DNA of 64,000 bases from Dinoroseobacter sp034111085. Its GTDB lineage: Bacteria; Pseudomonadota; Alphaproteobacteria; Rhodobacterales; Rhodobacteraceae. This document shows, piece after piece, positions 24,975-32,860 of this stretch (the first letter of the stretch is position 1; every line of letters begins with the position of its first letter). The notes below the pieces were generated by a model. That model was not told where the DNA came from. It worked only from the letters and a program-made list of their open reading frames with translations, and searched no databases. The position numbers and the translations under genes are program-made. Location of the stretch: contig JAWUXZ010000052.1 in the NCBI GenBank assembly GCA_034111085.1, positions 1 to 64,000 of the forward strand, written 5' to 3'.

Positions 24975-25637
24975 ATGCGAGGATTGTTTGAGAAATGCCT
25001 GCTGACCGCAGCACTTGTAGTCACCACGTCTGCGGCTTGGGCTGATCTGTCGGGCGTTGCCCGCGTCATTGACGGTGACACCTTAGAAATATCGGGCACG
25101 CATGTGCGTTTGGCGGGGTTGGACGCGCCTGAGAATGACCAGCAGTGCCGAACCGAACATGGCGTCGTGTGGGATTGTGGGCGCTATGTGACTCAAGAAT
25201 TGCGCTCGCTTCTTGGGCGTGCGGAGGTGCGTTGCGTTGATGAAGGCGATGGCGGCTATGGCAGGGTGCTGGGGCGCTGCTATTGGGGTGTTCTGGACTT
25301 GTCGGCGCATCTGGTCGGGCTTGGTTTGGCGTGGGTCGACCCCCGGTTTGAGCAGACCTATCTGAGCCTTGAGAAAGAGGCGGCGATTGCCCAGCGTGGG
25401 CTTTGGGCAATGTCGTCGTTGCGTCCCTGGGAGCACCGCGTGACACGTGTTGTTGGGCGGACTGCACCGGATGCAGATTGCGTGATAAAGGGCAATATTT
25501 CTGACGGCGGGCGCATTTATCATCTGCCCGGCCAGCAGCACTACCTACGCACAGGCATTCGCCCGGAAAATGGCGAGCGCTGGTTCTGCACCACCCAAGA
25601 GGCTGAACGCGCAGGCTGGCGTGCAGCGCGGCGCTAG
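24975..25637 (+). CDS. Secreted thermonuclease family (SNase-like) protein
   Basis: A 220-residue protein with an N-terminal signal peptide (MRGLFEKCLLTAALVVTTSAAWA). The staphylococcal-nuclease fold covers about 26-150: GVARVIDGDTLEISG, VRLAGLDAPEND (catalytic Arg and Glu region) and DGGYGRVLGRCYW (second catalytic Arg). It should cleave nucleic acids using Ca2+ outside the cytoplasm. The C-terminal DCVIKGNISDGGRIYHLPGQ with GERWFCTTQEAERAGWR is an extra module often attached to these nucleases. Confidence 0.85.
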   Translation: MRGLFEKCLLTAALVVTTSAAWADLSGVARVIDGDTLEISGTHVRLAGLDAPENDQQCRTEHGVVWDCGRYVTQELRSLLGRAEVRCVDEGDGGYGRVLGRCYWGVLDLSAHLVGLGLAWVDPRFEQTYLSLEKEAAIAQRGLWAMSSLRPWEHRVTRVVGRTAPDADCVIKGNISDGGRIYHLPGQQHYLRTGIRPENGERWFCTTQEAERAGWRAARR

Positions 25638-25691
25638 AAAACCGACGCCACTTGATCGGGGTCAATGCAGGACTGTCGTGGCTACCTCAGA

Positions 25692-25712
25692 GTTGTCCCA
25701 AGTGAGGACAAC
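25692..25712. promoter_or_regulatory. Perfect inverted repeat just before the DUF465 ribosome site
   Basis: GTTGTCC (25692-25698) and GGACAAC (25706-25712) are separated by 7 nt and end 2 nt before AAGGAGG (about 25714-25719). As DNA it could be a repressor site. As RNA it would place a hairpin next to the ribosome site. Confidence 0.35.
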
Positions 25713-25726
25713 AAGGAGGCTCCGAC

Positions 25727-25972
25727 ATGTCGAATACGCCACACGAACTGGCCGAAGAATTCCCGCAACACATCGAGGTGATGCATCGCCTGAAGGTCGA
25801 GGATGCCCATTTCGCACGCCTCTTTGACGAGTATCATGAGGTCAATCGCGCGGTTCACCGTGCCGAAACGCGCGTTGATGCGATTGATGATGCAGCCGAA
25901 GAAGCGTTGCGCCGTCAGCGGGTTAGCTTGAAAGATCAGATCTGGAGTATGCTTAGCGCAGCCGCGGCTTAG
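25727..25972 (+). CDS. YdcH/DUF465 family protein
   Basis: An 81-residue helical protein preceded by a strong AAGGAGG. The pattern HIEVMHRLKVEDAHFARLFDEYHEVNRAVHRAE followed by RRQRVSLKDQI is the DUF465 (YdcH) signature, a two-helix coiled coil ending in L+D.I. These small cytosolic proteins are common and largely uncharacterised. Its end overlaps by 4 bp with the 3' end of the convergent hydrolase gene. Confidence 0.85.
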   Translation: MSNTPHELAEEFPQHIEVMHRLKVEDAHFARLFDEYHEVNRAVHRAETRVDAIDDAAEEALRRQRVSLKDQIWSMLSAAAA

Positions 25973-26754
25973 CCCTTTAGAAACTTCAGAAATTCCGCCT
26001 GCACTTCCGGCTGCCACACATCGTGGTGGCCGACACCGAGCAGCGTAAGGATGCGTTTGTCGGCGCTGCCAGCGGCCTCGTAGACAGCGCGGCCTTGTTC
26101 GACGGGAATCACCTGATCTTCGATGCCGTGTAGCACCAAAAGCGGGGCGGTGACGAAGGCGATATGGACCTCTGTGTCCCATAGATTTGCGAACAAAACC
26201 CGCACCCAGCCAGGGATCTTCGTCTGCAATGCGGCGTCCGGGATCGAGGTGTAGGGCGCTTCAAGCACCATGCGCGCGGGGGCGGTTTCAGTGGCGAGCC
26301 ATGCGGCGACACCGGTTCCGAGGCTTTCGCCGTAATACGCAATCTCAACCCCCGGATACTGGGCTGCGGTCAATTGTGCGAGCAGTTTGGCGTCGGCGCG
26401 CAGGGCCTCCTCGGACGGGGTGCCGCCGGATCCTGTGGAGCCGCGATAGGCAAGCGCGTTGACCCCGAGACCGGCACGCATCATGACCTCAAACCTTTGC
26501 GAGCGATTGCCGAGCCCTCCGGCATTGCCCTGAAAGTAAAGAACAATCGGCTGACCCGTCGCGGGCGGTGCGTGCCAGACGATGACCTCGGTTCCGTCCC
26601 TGGTCGTCATGGTTTGGCGCTGCATTGTCAGGCCGATCTCAGCCGGGCGGACGTCTGTGGGGTCCAAGGGATAGGTCAATTGCGTCTCAAACAGCTTCAA
26701 AAGACCGAGCATGCCCGCGCAGACTGCGAGGATTGCAATGCCGCCATATCTCAT
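25969..26754 (-). CDS. Alpha/beta hydrolase with N-terminal membrane anchor
   Basis: The start is ATG 26752-26754 (MRYGGIAILAVCAG...), which overlaps the stop of pccR by ATGA; a longer frame to 26994 has no support. The 261-residue product has one N-terminal transmembrane helix, then an alpha/beta hydrolase fold: oxyanion region YFQGNAGG, nucleophile elbow YYGESLGTGVA, acid HGIEDQVIP and catalytic His in GVGHHDVW. It resembles the BEM46/FrsA-like membrane-anchored hydrolases. Coupling to the propionate regulator suggests a role near acyl metabolism, but the substrate is unknown. Confidence 0.85.
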   Translation of the reverse strand: MRYGGIAILAVCAGMLGLLKLFETQLTYPLDPTDVRPAEIGLTMQRQTMTTRDGTEVIVWHAPPATGQPIVLYFQGNAGGLGNRSQRFEVMMRAGLGVNALAYRGSTGSGGTPSEEALRADAKLLAQLTAAQYPGVEIAYYGESLGTGVAAWLATETAPARMVLEAPYTSIPDAALQTKIPGWVRVLFANLWDTEVHIAFVTAPLLVLHGIEDQVIPVEQGRAVYEAAGSADKRILTLLGVGHHDVWQPEVQAEFLKFLKG

Positions 26755-28145
26755 ACGCTTCCTTCCACGATGTACGGCAGCACCCCGCGCCGTGCGGGGT
26801 CTACGGTTAGGCGTCGCTCTAGAGGTGGCACCGAGCGTTGGTGGCAATTTGAGCGCTCGCAGATGCGGCATGAGATCCCGATAGGCTCGAACGCACCGTC
26901 TTTGAGATCGAGCCCGTCTGCGTAGACCAGCTCGCCTGCGTGGCGGACTTCGCAGCCGAGCCCGATGGCGTAGCGACGGGTTGGCGCACCCCAATGGCCG
27001 CCGGACTTGGACACGTCGCGCGCGAGGCAGAAGTAGCGCGCCCCGTCCGGTGTTTCGGCCAACTGACGCAAGAACCGTCCCGGCAACTCAAAGGCTTGGT
27101 GGACATTCCACAGCGGGCAGGCCCCACCAAAGCGCGCAAATTGCAGGCGCGTGGCCGAATGGCGCTTTGTGATTGTGCCGGCTTGGTCAACACGCACAAA
27201 GAAGAATGGGATGCCCTTGGCGGTGGGGCGTTGCAGGGTTGAGAGGCGGTGGGCGACCTGCTCGATCGACGTGGAAAACTGGTCTGACAAGCGCTCAAGG
27301 TCGTGGCGTGTCGTGCGCGCGGCCTCCAGAAACGCGGTGTAGGGCATGAGCGTAGCACTCGCGAAATAGTTCGCCAGACCGATTTTGGCGATGTCGCGCG
27401 CGGTCGGCGTTTGGAAACGGGCGAGGTCGAGCGTGACTTCTAGGAGCGGGTCTTGGGTCAGCAGGGCGATCTGTAGGACCAACTGGAAGCGGCGGGTCGC
27501 GGGTGCGCTGCGGCTTGATAGGGTCAGGGTTTTGGTGGCGTGATCGTAGCGGCGCGGATCGGGGTTGTCGGTGATCTGGACGCTGACACCTTTGGCTGCG
27601 AGCAATTGAGTGGCACCGCGTTCGGCGTCGTGGCCGAGTTTCGCGGCGGTGGCTTCGGCCGCGCGATCAACCGGGTCGATATAATTGTCGCAGTAGTGGA
27701 AGAAATCGCGCACCTCTTCCCATGGAGACGCGCTTTCGCCGGTGCGCCCGAGTGCGGCATCAAGGCTGGCGAGGCGTTCTTGGCTGTCGCGGTAGGCGCG
27801 GTGCAGATCGAGAAAAGCGCGCGCCAGTGCAGGGGCATTGGCAGCGGTCAGGCGCAGATCGGCCAGCGCTGGCGGGTCATCGGTGAACACCGGATCGGCG
27901 AGCACTTCGCGCATATCAGTGACCAAACGCTCGCTGTCGCCTTGGGCCAGCTCGGTGACGTCAAAGCCAAATTCGCGGGCCAGAGCGAGCACCACAGTTG
28001 TTGAGACCGGGCGGTTGTTGTTTTCCATCTGGTTTAGATAGGGCAGCGAAACGCCCAGCTTTTCGGCGAATGCCTTCTGGGTCAGGCCAAGGCGTTTCCG
28101 GGTCTCGCGCAGTTTCGCGCCAGCATAGAGTTTTTGGGTGCGCAT
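26751..28145 (-). CDS. pccR: ScfR-family regulator of propionyl-CoA metabolism (PccR-like)
   Basis: I start at ATG 28143-28145 (MRTQKLYAGAKLRETRKRLG), giving 464 residues. Residues about 10-65 form an XRE HTH (LGLTQKAFAEKLGVSLPYLNQMENN). A long central helical domain follows (about 75-310, ScfR/DUF2083 region) and a C-terminal zinc-finger-like segment with CRICERSNCHQR. ScfR regulators sense short-chain acyl-CoAs; PccR of Rhodobacter sphaeroides activates pccB and related genes. The gene sits beside pccB, pccA and mutase genes, and TTTGCAAA boxes lie just before its own start and before pccB. Confidence 0.88.
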   Translation of the reverse strand: MRTQKLYAGAKLRETRKRLGLTQKAFAEKLGVSLPYLNQMENNNRPVSTTVVLALAREFGFDVTELAQGDSERLVTDMREVLADPVFTDDPPALADLRLTAANAPALARAFLDLHRAYRDSQERLASLDAALGRTGESASPWEEVRDFFHYCDNYIDPVDRAAEATAAKLGHDAERGATQLLAAKGVSVQITDNPDPRRYDHATKTLTLSSRSAPATRRFQLVLQIALLTQDPLLEVTLDLARFQTPTARDIAKIGLANYFASATLMPYTAFLEAARTTRHDLERLSDQFSTSIEQVAHRLSTLQRPTAKGIPFFFVRVDQAGTITKRHSATRLQFARFGGACPLWNVHQAFELPGRFLRQLAETPDGARYFCLARDVSKSGGHWGAPTRRYAIGLGCEVRHAGELVYADGLDLKDGAFEPIGISCRICERSNCHQRSVPPLERRLTVDPARRGVLPYIVEGSV

Positions 28146-28162
28146 GGGCGGGCCTTCAGGTC

Positions 28163-28191
28163 TTTGCAAACTTTATCATGGAGTTTGCAAA
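28163..28191 (-). promoter_or_regulatory. Pair of TTTGCAAA boxes in the pccR promoter
   Basis: TTTGCAAA at 28163-28170 and again at 28184-28191, centres 21 bp apart (two helical turns), 18 and 39 bp before the pccR start. As I recall it, the PccR target described in Rhodobacter sphaeroides consists of paired TTTGCAAA half-sites. The location implies autoregulation. Confidence 0.75.
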
Positions 28192-28204
28192 GCCTGCGCG
28201 CAAC

Positions 28205-29413
28205 CTACTGCGTGGCCAATTGCTGGTCGCGCCGGATCACAAACAGGATCGATACGATCGATAGGACCGAGCTGATCAGCATGATGATTTGCAGCGGATA
28301 GGGGCCTGAACCGGGCACCAGCAGTGCCGAGGCGAGCGATGAAAATGCAGCTCCGCCGCCGATCATGATTGCTGAGCCTAGACCGCTTGCTGTGCCTGCC
28401 AGATGCGGTCGCACCGATAGCAGTCCTGCATTTGCATTGGGCAATCCGATTCCGTTGCCGAGGCCCACAAAGGTCACGAACGCAAAGAAACCCGCCGGAT
28501 GGGTGAAGCCCGACACATACAAGATTGGGGGGAAGATCAGGCCGATAGTGCACAAGATGCAGCCGATCAAGATCATACGGTTGATGCCCAGTTTGACCGA
28601 ATAGCGCCCGGCGATGAAGTTGCCGATGCCGTAGCCGACCGCAGGCGCGCCAAAGAAGAAGCCGAGCATGGTGGGCGACAGGCCGAAAACCTCGGTTCCG
28701 ACGAAGGGCGCGCCACCAAGGAACGCGAAAAATGCGCCGGAAAGGAAGGCTGCACAGGCGCTATAGCCCCAGAAGCGGCGGGAGGTCAGCAACTCAGGGT
28801 ATTGCTTGAACTGCTCGCGGAAGGTGGAGGCGGTGTTCTGCGCTGTCTCGCCCATATCAGACCAGATCAGCCACAAAAGGGCGATACCGCAGAGCAGCAT
28901 CAACAAGAATGACGCGCGCCAATCGAACGCTGTTTCAAGCGCGCCGCCCAGCACCGGCGCCAACATTGGAACCAGCGACATGCCCATGGTCACGTAGCCG
29001 ATCATAGACGCGGCTTGTTCGGGCCCAACCATATCGCGCACCGCGGCGCGGCTAATAACGAAGCCCGCAGCTACGACGGCTTGGCACATGCGAAAGAACA
29101 AAAACACCTCGATGCTGGGCGCCAGCAGGCAGCCAACGGTGGCGACAAGAAACAGTGAGGTGGTCCATAAAAGGATCACGCGGCGCCCGTAACGGTCTGA
29201 GATCGGGCCGATGAAGACCTGTAAAATAGCCGTGGTCAGCAGATAGAGCGAGACCGAAAGCTGCACGATGCGGTAATCGGTGTCGAAATAGATCGCCATG
29301 CCGGGCAGGGACGGCAGGAAGATATTGAGGCTCAAGGCGCCAAGGCCAGCAATGAAGACCAGCGTGGTGACGTGAGGCGGGGACGTGCGGTCGAGGTATT
29401 TTATGGGGGTCAT
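28205..29413 (-). CDS. Bcr/CflA-type MFS multidrug efflux transporter
   Basis: A 402-residue MFS protein with 12 transmembrane segments. The loop after helix 2 has the MFS motif GPISDRYGRRVILLW, and NIFLPSLPGMAIYFDTD in helix 1 is typical of the Bcr/CflA (DHA1) branch. It should export small compounds with H+. It is divergent from pccB and lies directly upstream of pccR on the same strand, with 59 bp between them containing PccR boxes. Confidence 0.85.
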   Translation of the reverse strand: MTPIKYLDRTSPPHVTTLVFIAGLGALSLNIFLPSLPGMAIYFDTDYRIVQLSVSLYLLTTAILQVFIGPISDRYGRRVILLWTTSLFLVATVGCLLAPSIEVFLFFRMCQAVVAAGFVISRAAVRDMVGPEQAASMIGYVTMGMSLVPMLAPVLGGALETAFDWRASFLLMLLCGIALLWLIWSDMGETAQNTASTFREQFKQYPELLTSRRFWGYSACAAFLSGAFFAFLGGAPFVGTEVFGLSPTMLGFFFGAPAVGYGIGNFIAGRYSVKLGINRMILIGCILCTIGLIFPPILYVSGFTHPAGFFAFVTFVGLGNGIGLPNANAGLLSVRPHLAGTASGLGSAIMIGGGAAFSSLASALLVPGSGPYPLQIIMLISSVLSIVSILFVIRRDQQLATQ

Positions 29414-29495
29414 TGTTTTGACCTACGCCTCGGATCGGGCTGCGTCCATCGCAATTGCAACGAATTGTTGTGAGGCGGGATGTGGGGTGTGAGGG

Positions 29496-29543
29496 TTTGC
29501 AAATTTGCATTTAGCGAGAGGACCATTTGCGGGACTTTGCAAA
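29496..29543 (+). promoter_or_regulatory. PccR boxes in the pccB promoter
   Basis: TTTGCAAA occurs at 29496-29503 (continuing as TTTGCATTT) and at 29536-29543, with a TTTGC half-site at 29526. The first box lies 135 bp before the pccB ATG and is about 80 bp from the start of the divergent MFS gene. It matches the boxes before pccR, so PccR control of pccB is likely. Confidence 0.75.
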
Positions 29544-29630
29544 TATGCGGAAACGTCCTTTGCCTTGTCCGGCGCGCGCGCTACAAGCAGTGAAAGCCGC
29601 CGGGGCCAGGGGGCGCAAGGGGACACGTAT

Positions 29631-31163
29631 ATGAACAACATTCTTCAGGAACTCGAAGAGCGCCGCAACGATGCGCGCCTTGGCGGTGGTCAAAAGCGGA
29701 TCGACGCGCAGCACTCTAAGGGTAAATTAACTGCGCGCGAGCGGATTGACCTGCTGCTCGACGAAGGCAGTTTTGAAGAATACGACATGTTCGTCACCCA
29801 CCGCTGCACCGATTTCGGCATGGAAGAGAACAAGCCGCGCGGCGACGGCGTGGTCACCGGATGGGGCACCGTCAACGGGCGGCTGATTTATGTGTTCGCG
29901 CAGGATTTCACGGTACTGGGCGGGTCGGTGTCGGAAACGCATGCCGCGAAAATCTGCAAGATCATGGATATGGCGATGCAGAACGGCGCGCCAGTGATCG
30001 GAATTAACGATTCTGGCGGCGCGCGCATTCAAGAAGGCGTCTCATCGCTGGCGGCTTACGGCGAGGTATTCCAGCGCAACATCAAGGCCTCGGGCGTGGT
30101 CCCGCAGATCAGCCTGATTATGGGCCCTTGCGCGGGGGGCGCGGTTTATTCGCCTGCGATGACTGACTTTATTTTCATGGTGCGGGATTCGTCCTACATG
30201 TTCGTCACCGGCCCGGACGTCGTGAAAACCGTCACCAACGAGCAGGTGACCGCCGAAGAGTTGGGCGGAGCAAGCACCCATACCAAGAAATCCAGCGTTG
30301 CCGATGGAGCGTATGTAAACGACGTGGTCATGATGGCCGAGACGCGCCGTCTGATCGACTTCCTGCCGCTGTCAAACCGCGAAAAGCCCCCGGTGCGCCC
30401 GTTCTTTGATGACCCAAACCGGATTGAGCCAAGCCTTGATACCTTGGTGCCGGAAAACCCAAACGCGCCTTACGATATGAAGGAGCTGATCCTGAAGCTG
30501 GCCGATGAAGGCGACTTCTTCGAGATTCAGGAGGACTTCGCCAAGAATATCATCACCGGGTTTGTGCGGCTTGAAGGCTCAACCGTGGGTGTGGTTGCCA
30601 ACCAGCCGATGGTGCTGGCGGGGTGTTTGGATATCGACAGCTCGCGCAAGGCCGCGCGGTTTGTGCGCTTCTGCGACGCGTTCGACATTCCGCTGCTGAC
30701 GCTGGTCGACGTGCCGGGCTTCCTGCCGGGCGTGACCCAAGAATATGGCGGCGTCATCAAGCACGGCGCGAAGCTGCTGTTTGCCTACGGAGAGGCGACG
30801 GTGCCCAAGGTCACGGTCATCACCCGCAAGGCCTATGGCGGCGCGTATGTGGTGATGAGTTCCAAGCACCTGCAAGGCGATATTAACTACGCTTGGCCAA
30901 CCTCGGAGGTCGCCGTGATGGGCGCGAAGGGGGCGGTGGAGATCTTGTACCGCTCCGAGTTGGGCGATCCCGAAAAGGTCGCCGCGCGCGTGGATGATTA
31001 CGACGAGCGGTTCGCGAACCCGTTTGTGGCGGCTGAGCGCGGGTTCATCGACGAGGTGATCTTGCCGCGCTCAACAAGGCGTCGGGTCGCGCGTGCGTTT
31101 GCGGCGCTGCGCGGCAAGAAGGCAGAGATGCCTTGGAAGAAACACGATAATTTGCCGTTGTAG
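29631..31163 (+). CDS. pccB: Propionyl-CoA carboxylase, carboxyltransferase (beta) subunit
   Basis: The start is ATG 29631 (MNNILQELEERRNDARLGGG), with GGGG shortly upstream; the in-frame ATG at 29505 would include the PccR boxes. The 510-residue protein has both halves of the acyl-CoA carboxyltransferase: an N-terminal crotonase-like domain (about 60-270, NDSGGARIQEGVSSLAAYG and PCAGGAVYSPAMTDF) and a C-terminal one (about 290-500, DVPGFLPGVTQEYGGVIKHG, RKAYGGAYVVMSSK). With PccA it carboxylates propionyl-CoA to methylmalonyl-CoA. The mutase is encoded downstream. Confidence 0.95.
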   Translation: MNNILQELEERRNDARLGGGQKRIDAQHSKGKLTARERIDLLLDEGSFEEYDMFVTHRCTDFGMEENKPRGDGVVTGWGTVNGRLIYVFAQDFTVLGGSVSETHAAKICKIMDMAMQNGAPVIGINDSGGARIQEGVSSLAAYGEVFQRNIKASGVVPQISLIMGPCAGGAVYSPAMTDFIFMVRDSSYMFVTGPDVVKTVTNEQVTAEELGGASTHTKKSSVADGAYVNDVVMMAETRRLIDFLPLSNREKPPVRPFFDDPNRIEPSLDTLVPENPNAPYDMKELILKLADEGDFFEIQEDFAKNIITGFVRLEGSTVGVVANQPMVLAGCLDIDSSRKAARFVRFCDAFDIPLLTLVDVPGFLPGVTQEYGGVIKHGAKLLFAYGEATVPKVTVITRKAYGGAYVVMSSKHLQGDINYAWPTSEVAVMGAKGAVEILYRSELGDPEKVAARVDDYDERFANPFVAAERGFIDEVILPRSTRRRVARAFAALRGKKAEMPWKKHDNLPL

Positions 31164-31177
31164 AGGGGGGTAGAGCA

Positions 31178-31567
31178 ATGCCTGACTTTCACCTCTTCTC
31201 TGACGGCCCGCGCCCGGTTGCTCCGTTTTCACATGCCGTAGAAGCCGACGGCTGGGTGATCTTGACGGGGCAGATGCCGACGGACCCGAGTGCACCGGAC
31301 GCTCCGCTGCCGGAAGGTGTGGAGGCGCAAACCACGCGGGTGATGCGGAACCTTGAGTTGATCTTGAACCGCATGGACCTCGACCTGAGCCATGTCCTGC
31401 AAATGCGCGCGTACCTGACGGAGTTTGAGCGTGACTACGCGGCCTTCAACGGCACCTATCAGAGCTTTTTTCCCGAAGATCGCCGCCCCGCGCGCACCAC
31501 GATTGGGGTGACGGCGCTGGCGGTCGGCGCGCTGGTCGAGATTGATTGCGTGGCCAAGCGGCCATGA
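31178..31567 (+). CDS. RidA family protein
   Basis: A 129-residue YjgF/RidA-fold protein behind a strong GAGGGGGG site at about 31171. The trimeric beta-barrel motifs are PVAPFSHAVEADGWVILTGQMPTD and the C-terminal RPARTTIGVTALAVGALVEIDCVA; the conserved Arg in RPART binds the enamine/imine carboxylate in active deaminases. Predicted to hydrolyse reactive enamine or imine intermediates. It lies between pccB and a small hypothetical gene, with an ATGA overlap to the latter, inside the propionate cluster. Confidence 0.85.
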   Translation: MPDFHLFSDGPRPVAPFSHAVEADGWVILTGQMPTDPSAPDAPLPEGVEAQTTRVMRNLELILNRMDLDLSHVLQMRAYLTEFERDYAAFNGTYQSFFPEDRRPARTTIGVTALAVGALVEIDCVAKRP

Positions 31568-31959
31568 GAAATCGCGGCTTTCATACCCTGCGTGAGGCGG
31601 GCACGGTGACGGTCACGCGCCGCCTTCCGCCGCGCTTTGATGTGGTGGCTGAGGCCTCGTTTCCGCCTGCACGTAGAGGTCGTCTGGCCCATCAAATCCG
31701 CCAAGATCTGTGGCGGGCTTTGCGCGGACAGCGCGGGTTTAGTCCGGTGGTTGAAGTGCGTGAGACAGCAAGCGGCGTGCACGTGCGTGCGGGCGGTCAG
31801 CTTGACGCGAAGGTCACTCAGCAGTTGAGTGCGCGCATCGGTGCGCTGCTGCACGATCCGGCGCATTCCAAGCGATGGATGCGAAATGCGCACCTTGATA
31901 GCGCAACCGAAACGCGACCCGACGCAAGACCATTGCGTCACAATGACACTGTGGACTAG
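31564..31959 (+). CDS. Hypothetical protein of the pcc operon (131 aa)
   Basis: The ATG at 31564 overlaps the ridA stop; it is translated as a 131-residue basic protein with no transmembrane segment. The pattern RRLPPRFDVVAEASFPPARRGRLAHQIRQDLWRALRGQRGF followed by VVEVRETASGVHVRAGGQL suggests a small mixed alpha/beta fold, and it ends in a charged tail. I do not recognise a family. Coupling to ridA in the pcc operon is the only functional hint. Confidence 0.65.
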   Translation: MRNRGFHTLREAGTVTVTRRLPPRFDVVAEASFPPARRGRLAHQIRQDLWRALRGQRGFSPVVEVRETASGVHVRAGGQLDAKVTQQLSARIGALLHDPAHSKRWMRNAHLDSATETRPDARPLRHNDTVD

Positions 31960-31962
31960 AAG

Positions 31963-32487
31963 ATGATGACAGAGATTCGCACACGGCGCGACCGCAGGAC
32001 CGAGGGAGGAGCACGCGATAATACGCGTGGCTTGGGGTGTGGTACGGCGCTGGTCACGGGTCCGGTTTCGACCGGACCCGTCGTTTTTTCAAAACTCAAA
32101 ACTTGGACTGTGGCGGTGCTTGCGTCGCTTGTTTGGGCTGTGCCTGCGAGCGCCGATCTGGTGGTGCCAAGTGGGCAGCAGGTCAGCGTTCTGGATGTCT
32201 TGGTAGAGGACCAAGGCGGTCAACCGACGCTGGTGATCCGCCTGCTGACCCCGGACATTGCACGCGGCGGTGCGGCGCTGAATTATGACGCCGTCGAGGC
32301 GGATTTTGACGCGATTTGCGGCGCAGTGGGGCTTCCGGTACGCGCTTTGGCAGGTAGTACTGCATCGCATATTATTGTCGTGATGATGGACCGCATGCTG
32401 CCGCGCGGCACACCTGATCCAGAAGCGACACAGTATATTTCGGAATTTCGCGTTGAGGATGGACGCTGTATGTTGGAGTTTTTCTAA
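31963..32487 (+). CDS. Secreted hypothetical protein (DUF6497-like), start uncertain
   Basis: The frame opens with ATG 31963 but has an unusually long N-terminus before a signal-peptide-like helix (TWTVAVLASLVWAVPASADLVV). It also crosses a perfect terminator hairpin at 32056-32089. A GTG at 32110 would give a start just inside the hydrophobic segment. The mature domain (about 110 residues, VLDVLVEDQGGQPTLVIRLL, FDAICGAVGLP and EFRVEDGRCMLEFF) has two cysteines likely to form a disulphide. Periplasmic, function unknown. I recall it as DUF6497-like, but this is not certain. Confidence 0.6.
   Translation: MMTEIRTRRDRRTEGGARDNTRGLGCGTALVTGPVSTGPVVFSKLKTWTVAVLASLVWAVPASADLVVPSGQQVSVLDVLVEDQGGQPTLVIRLLTPDIARGGAALNYDAVEADFDAICGAVGLPVRALAGSTASHIIVVMMDRMLPRGTPDPEATQYISEFRVEDGRCMLEFF
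32056..32089 (+). terminator. Strong rho-independent terminator inside the 5' end of the secreted-protein frame
   Basis: ACGGGTCCGGT (32056-32066) and ACCGGACCCGT (32071-32081) form a perfect 11-bp stem closed by a TTCG tetraloop, followed by CG and six T at 32084-32089. It would end transcripts from pccB-ridA, or act as an attenuator if the frame really starts at 31963. Confidence 0.8.
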
Positions 32488-32656
32488 TGCGGACGCTAGA
32501 TGTTGCGGTCTGTGGGCAAATCAATAAATCGTTTATTTCCGTCATGTTATGCGGTACTCTTGATGTTGATCTCTCCAAGGAGATCTGTATCTCGTTAAGA
32601 AGCGCGTCGCGGGCCGTGTGCTCTAAGGCGCGCCGTCATTTAGGTAGGACTATAGC

Positions 32657-32803
32657 ATGTCGAACACCCTTAAACTCGTCGCAGCCCTCGGGCTTGTTGG
32701 CTTCCTGTCCGCTTGCGGCGGCTCTGTACCCACCGAAGAGGTCGTCTATGTCGATCCAGCTCCGGTGGCGGCACAGCCTCTGTTCACGGGCAAATACAAC
32801 TAA
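32657..32803 (+). CDS. Small lipoprotein (48 aa)
   Basis: ATG 32657 opens a 48-residue frame: MSNTLKLVAALGLVGFLSAC with lipobox LSAC (Cys20), then a short acidic-aromatic mature part (PTEEVVYVDPAPVAAQPLFT). It should be an inner- or outer-membrane lipoprotein after processing. It lies between two other small genes of the propionate cluster and is followed by a GC-rich hairpin. Confidence 0.7.
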   Translation: MSNTLKLVAALGLVGFLSACGGSVPTEEVVYVDPAPVAAQPLFTGKYN

Positions 32804-32810
32804 GCGCGCC

Positions 32811-32832
32811 GGGGCGCATTTCGGTGCGCCCC
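32811..32832 (+). terminator. Hairpin after the small lipoprotein gene
   Basis: GGGGCGCA (32811-32818) pairs with TGCGCCCC (32825-32832) around a 6-nt loop, 8 bp after the lipoprotein stop. There is no T-run, so it may be a weak terminator or a 3' stabilising stem. Confidence 0.5.
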
Positions 32833-32860
32833 GTCCGTCCCACCCCGCAGCCGAGGGGGC

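Noticed and set aside
32065..32081. T-arm-like GGTTTCGACC suggesting a tRNA
   Set aside because: It is the TTCG loop of the terminator hairpin; no anticodon, D-arm or acceptor stem can be built.
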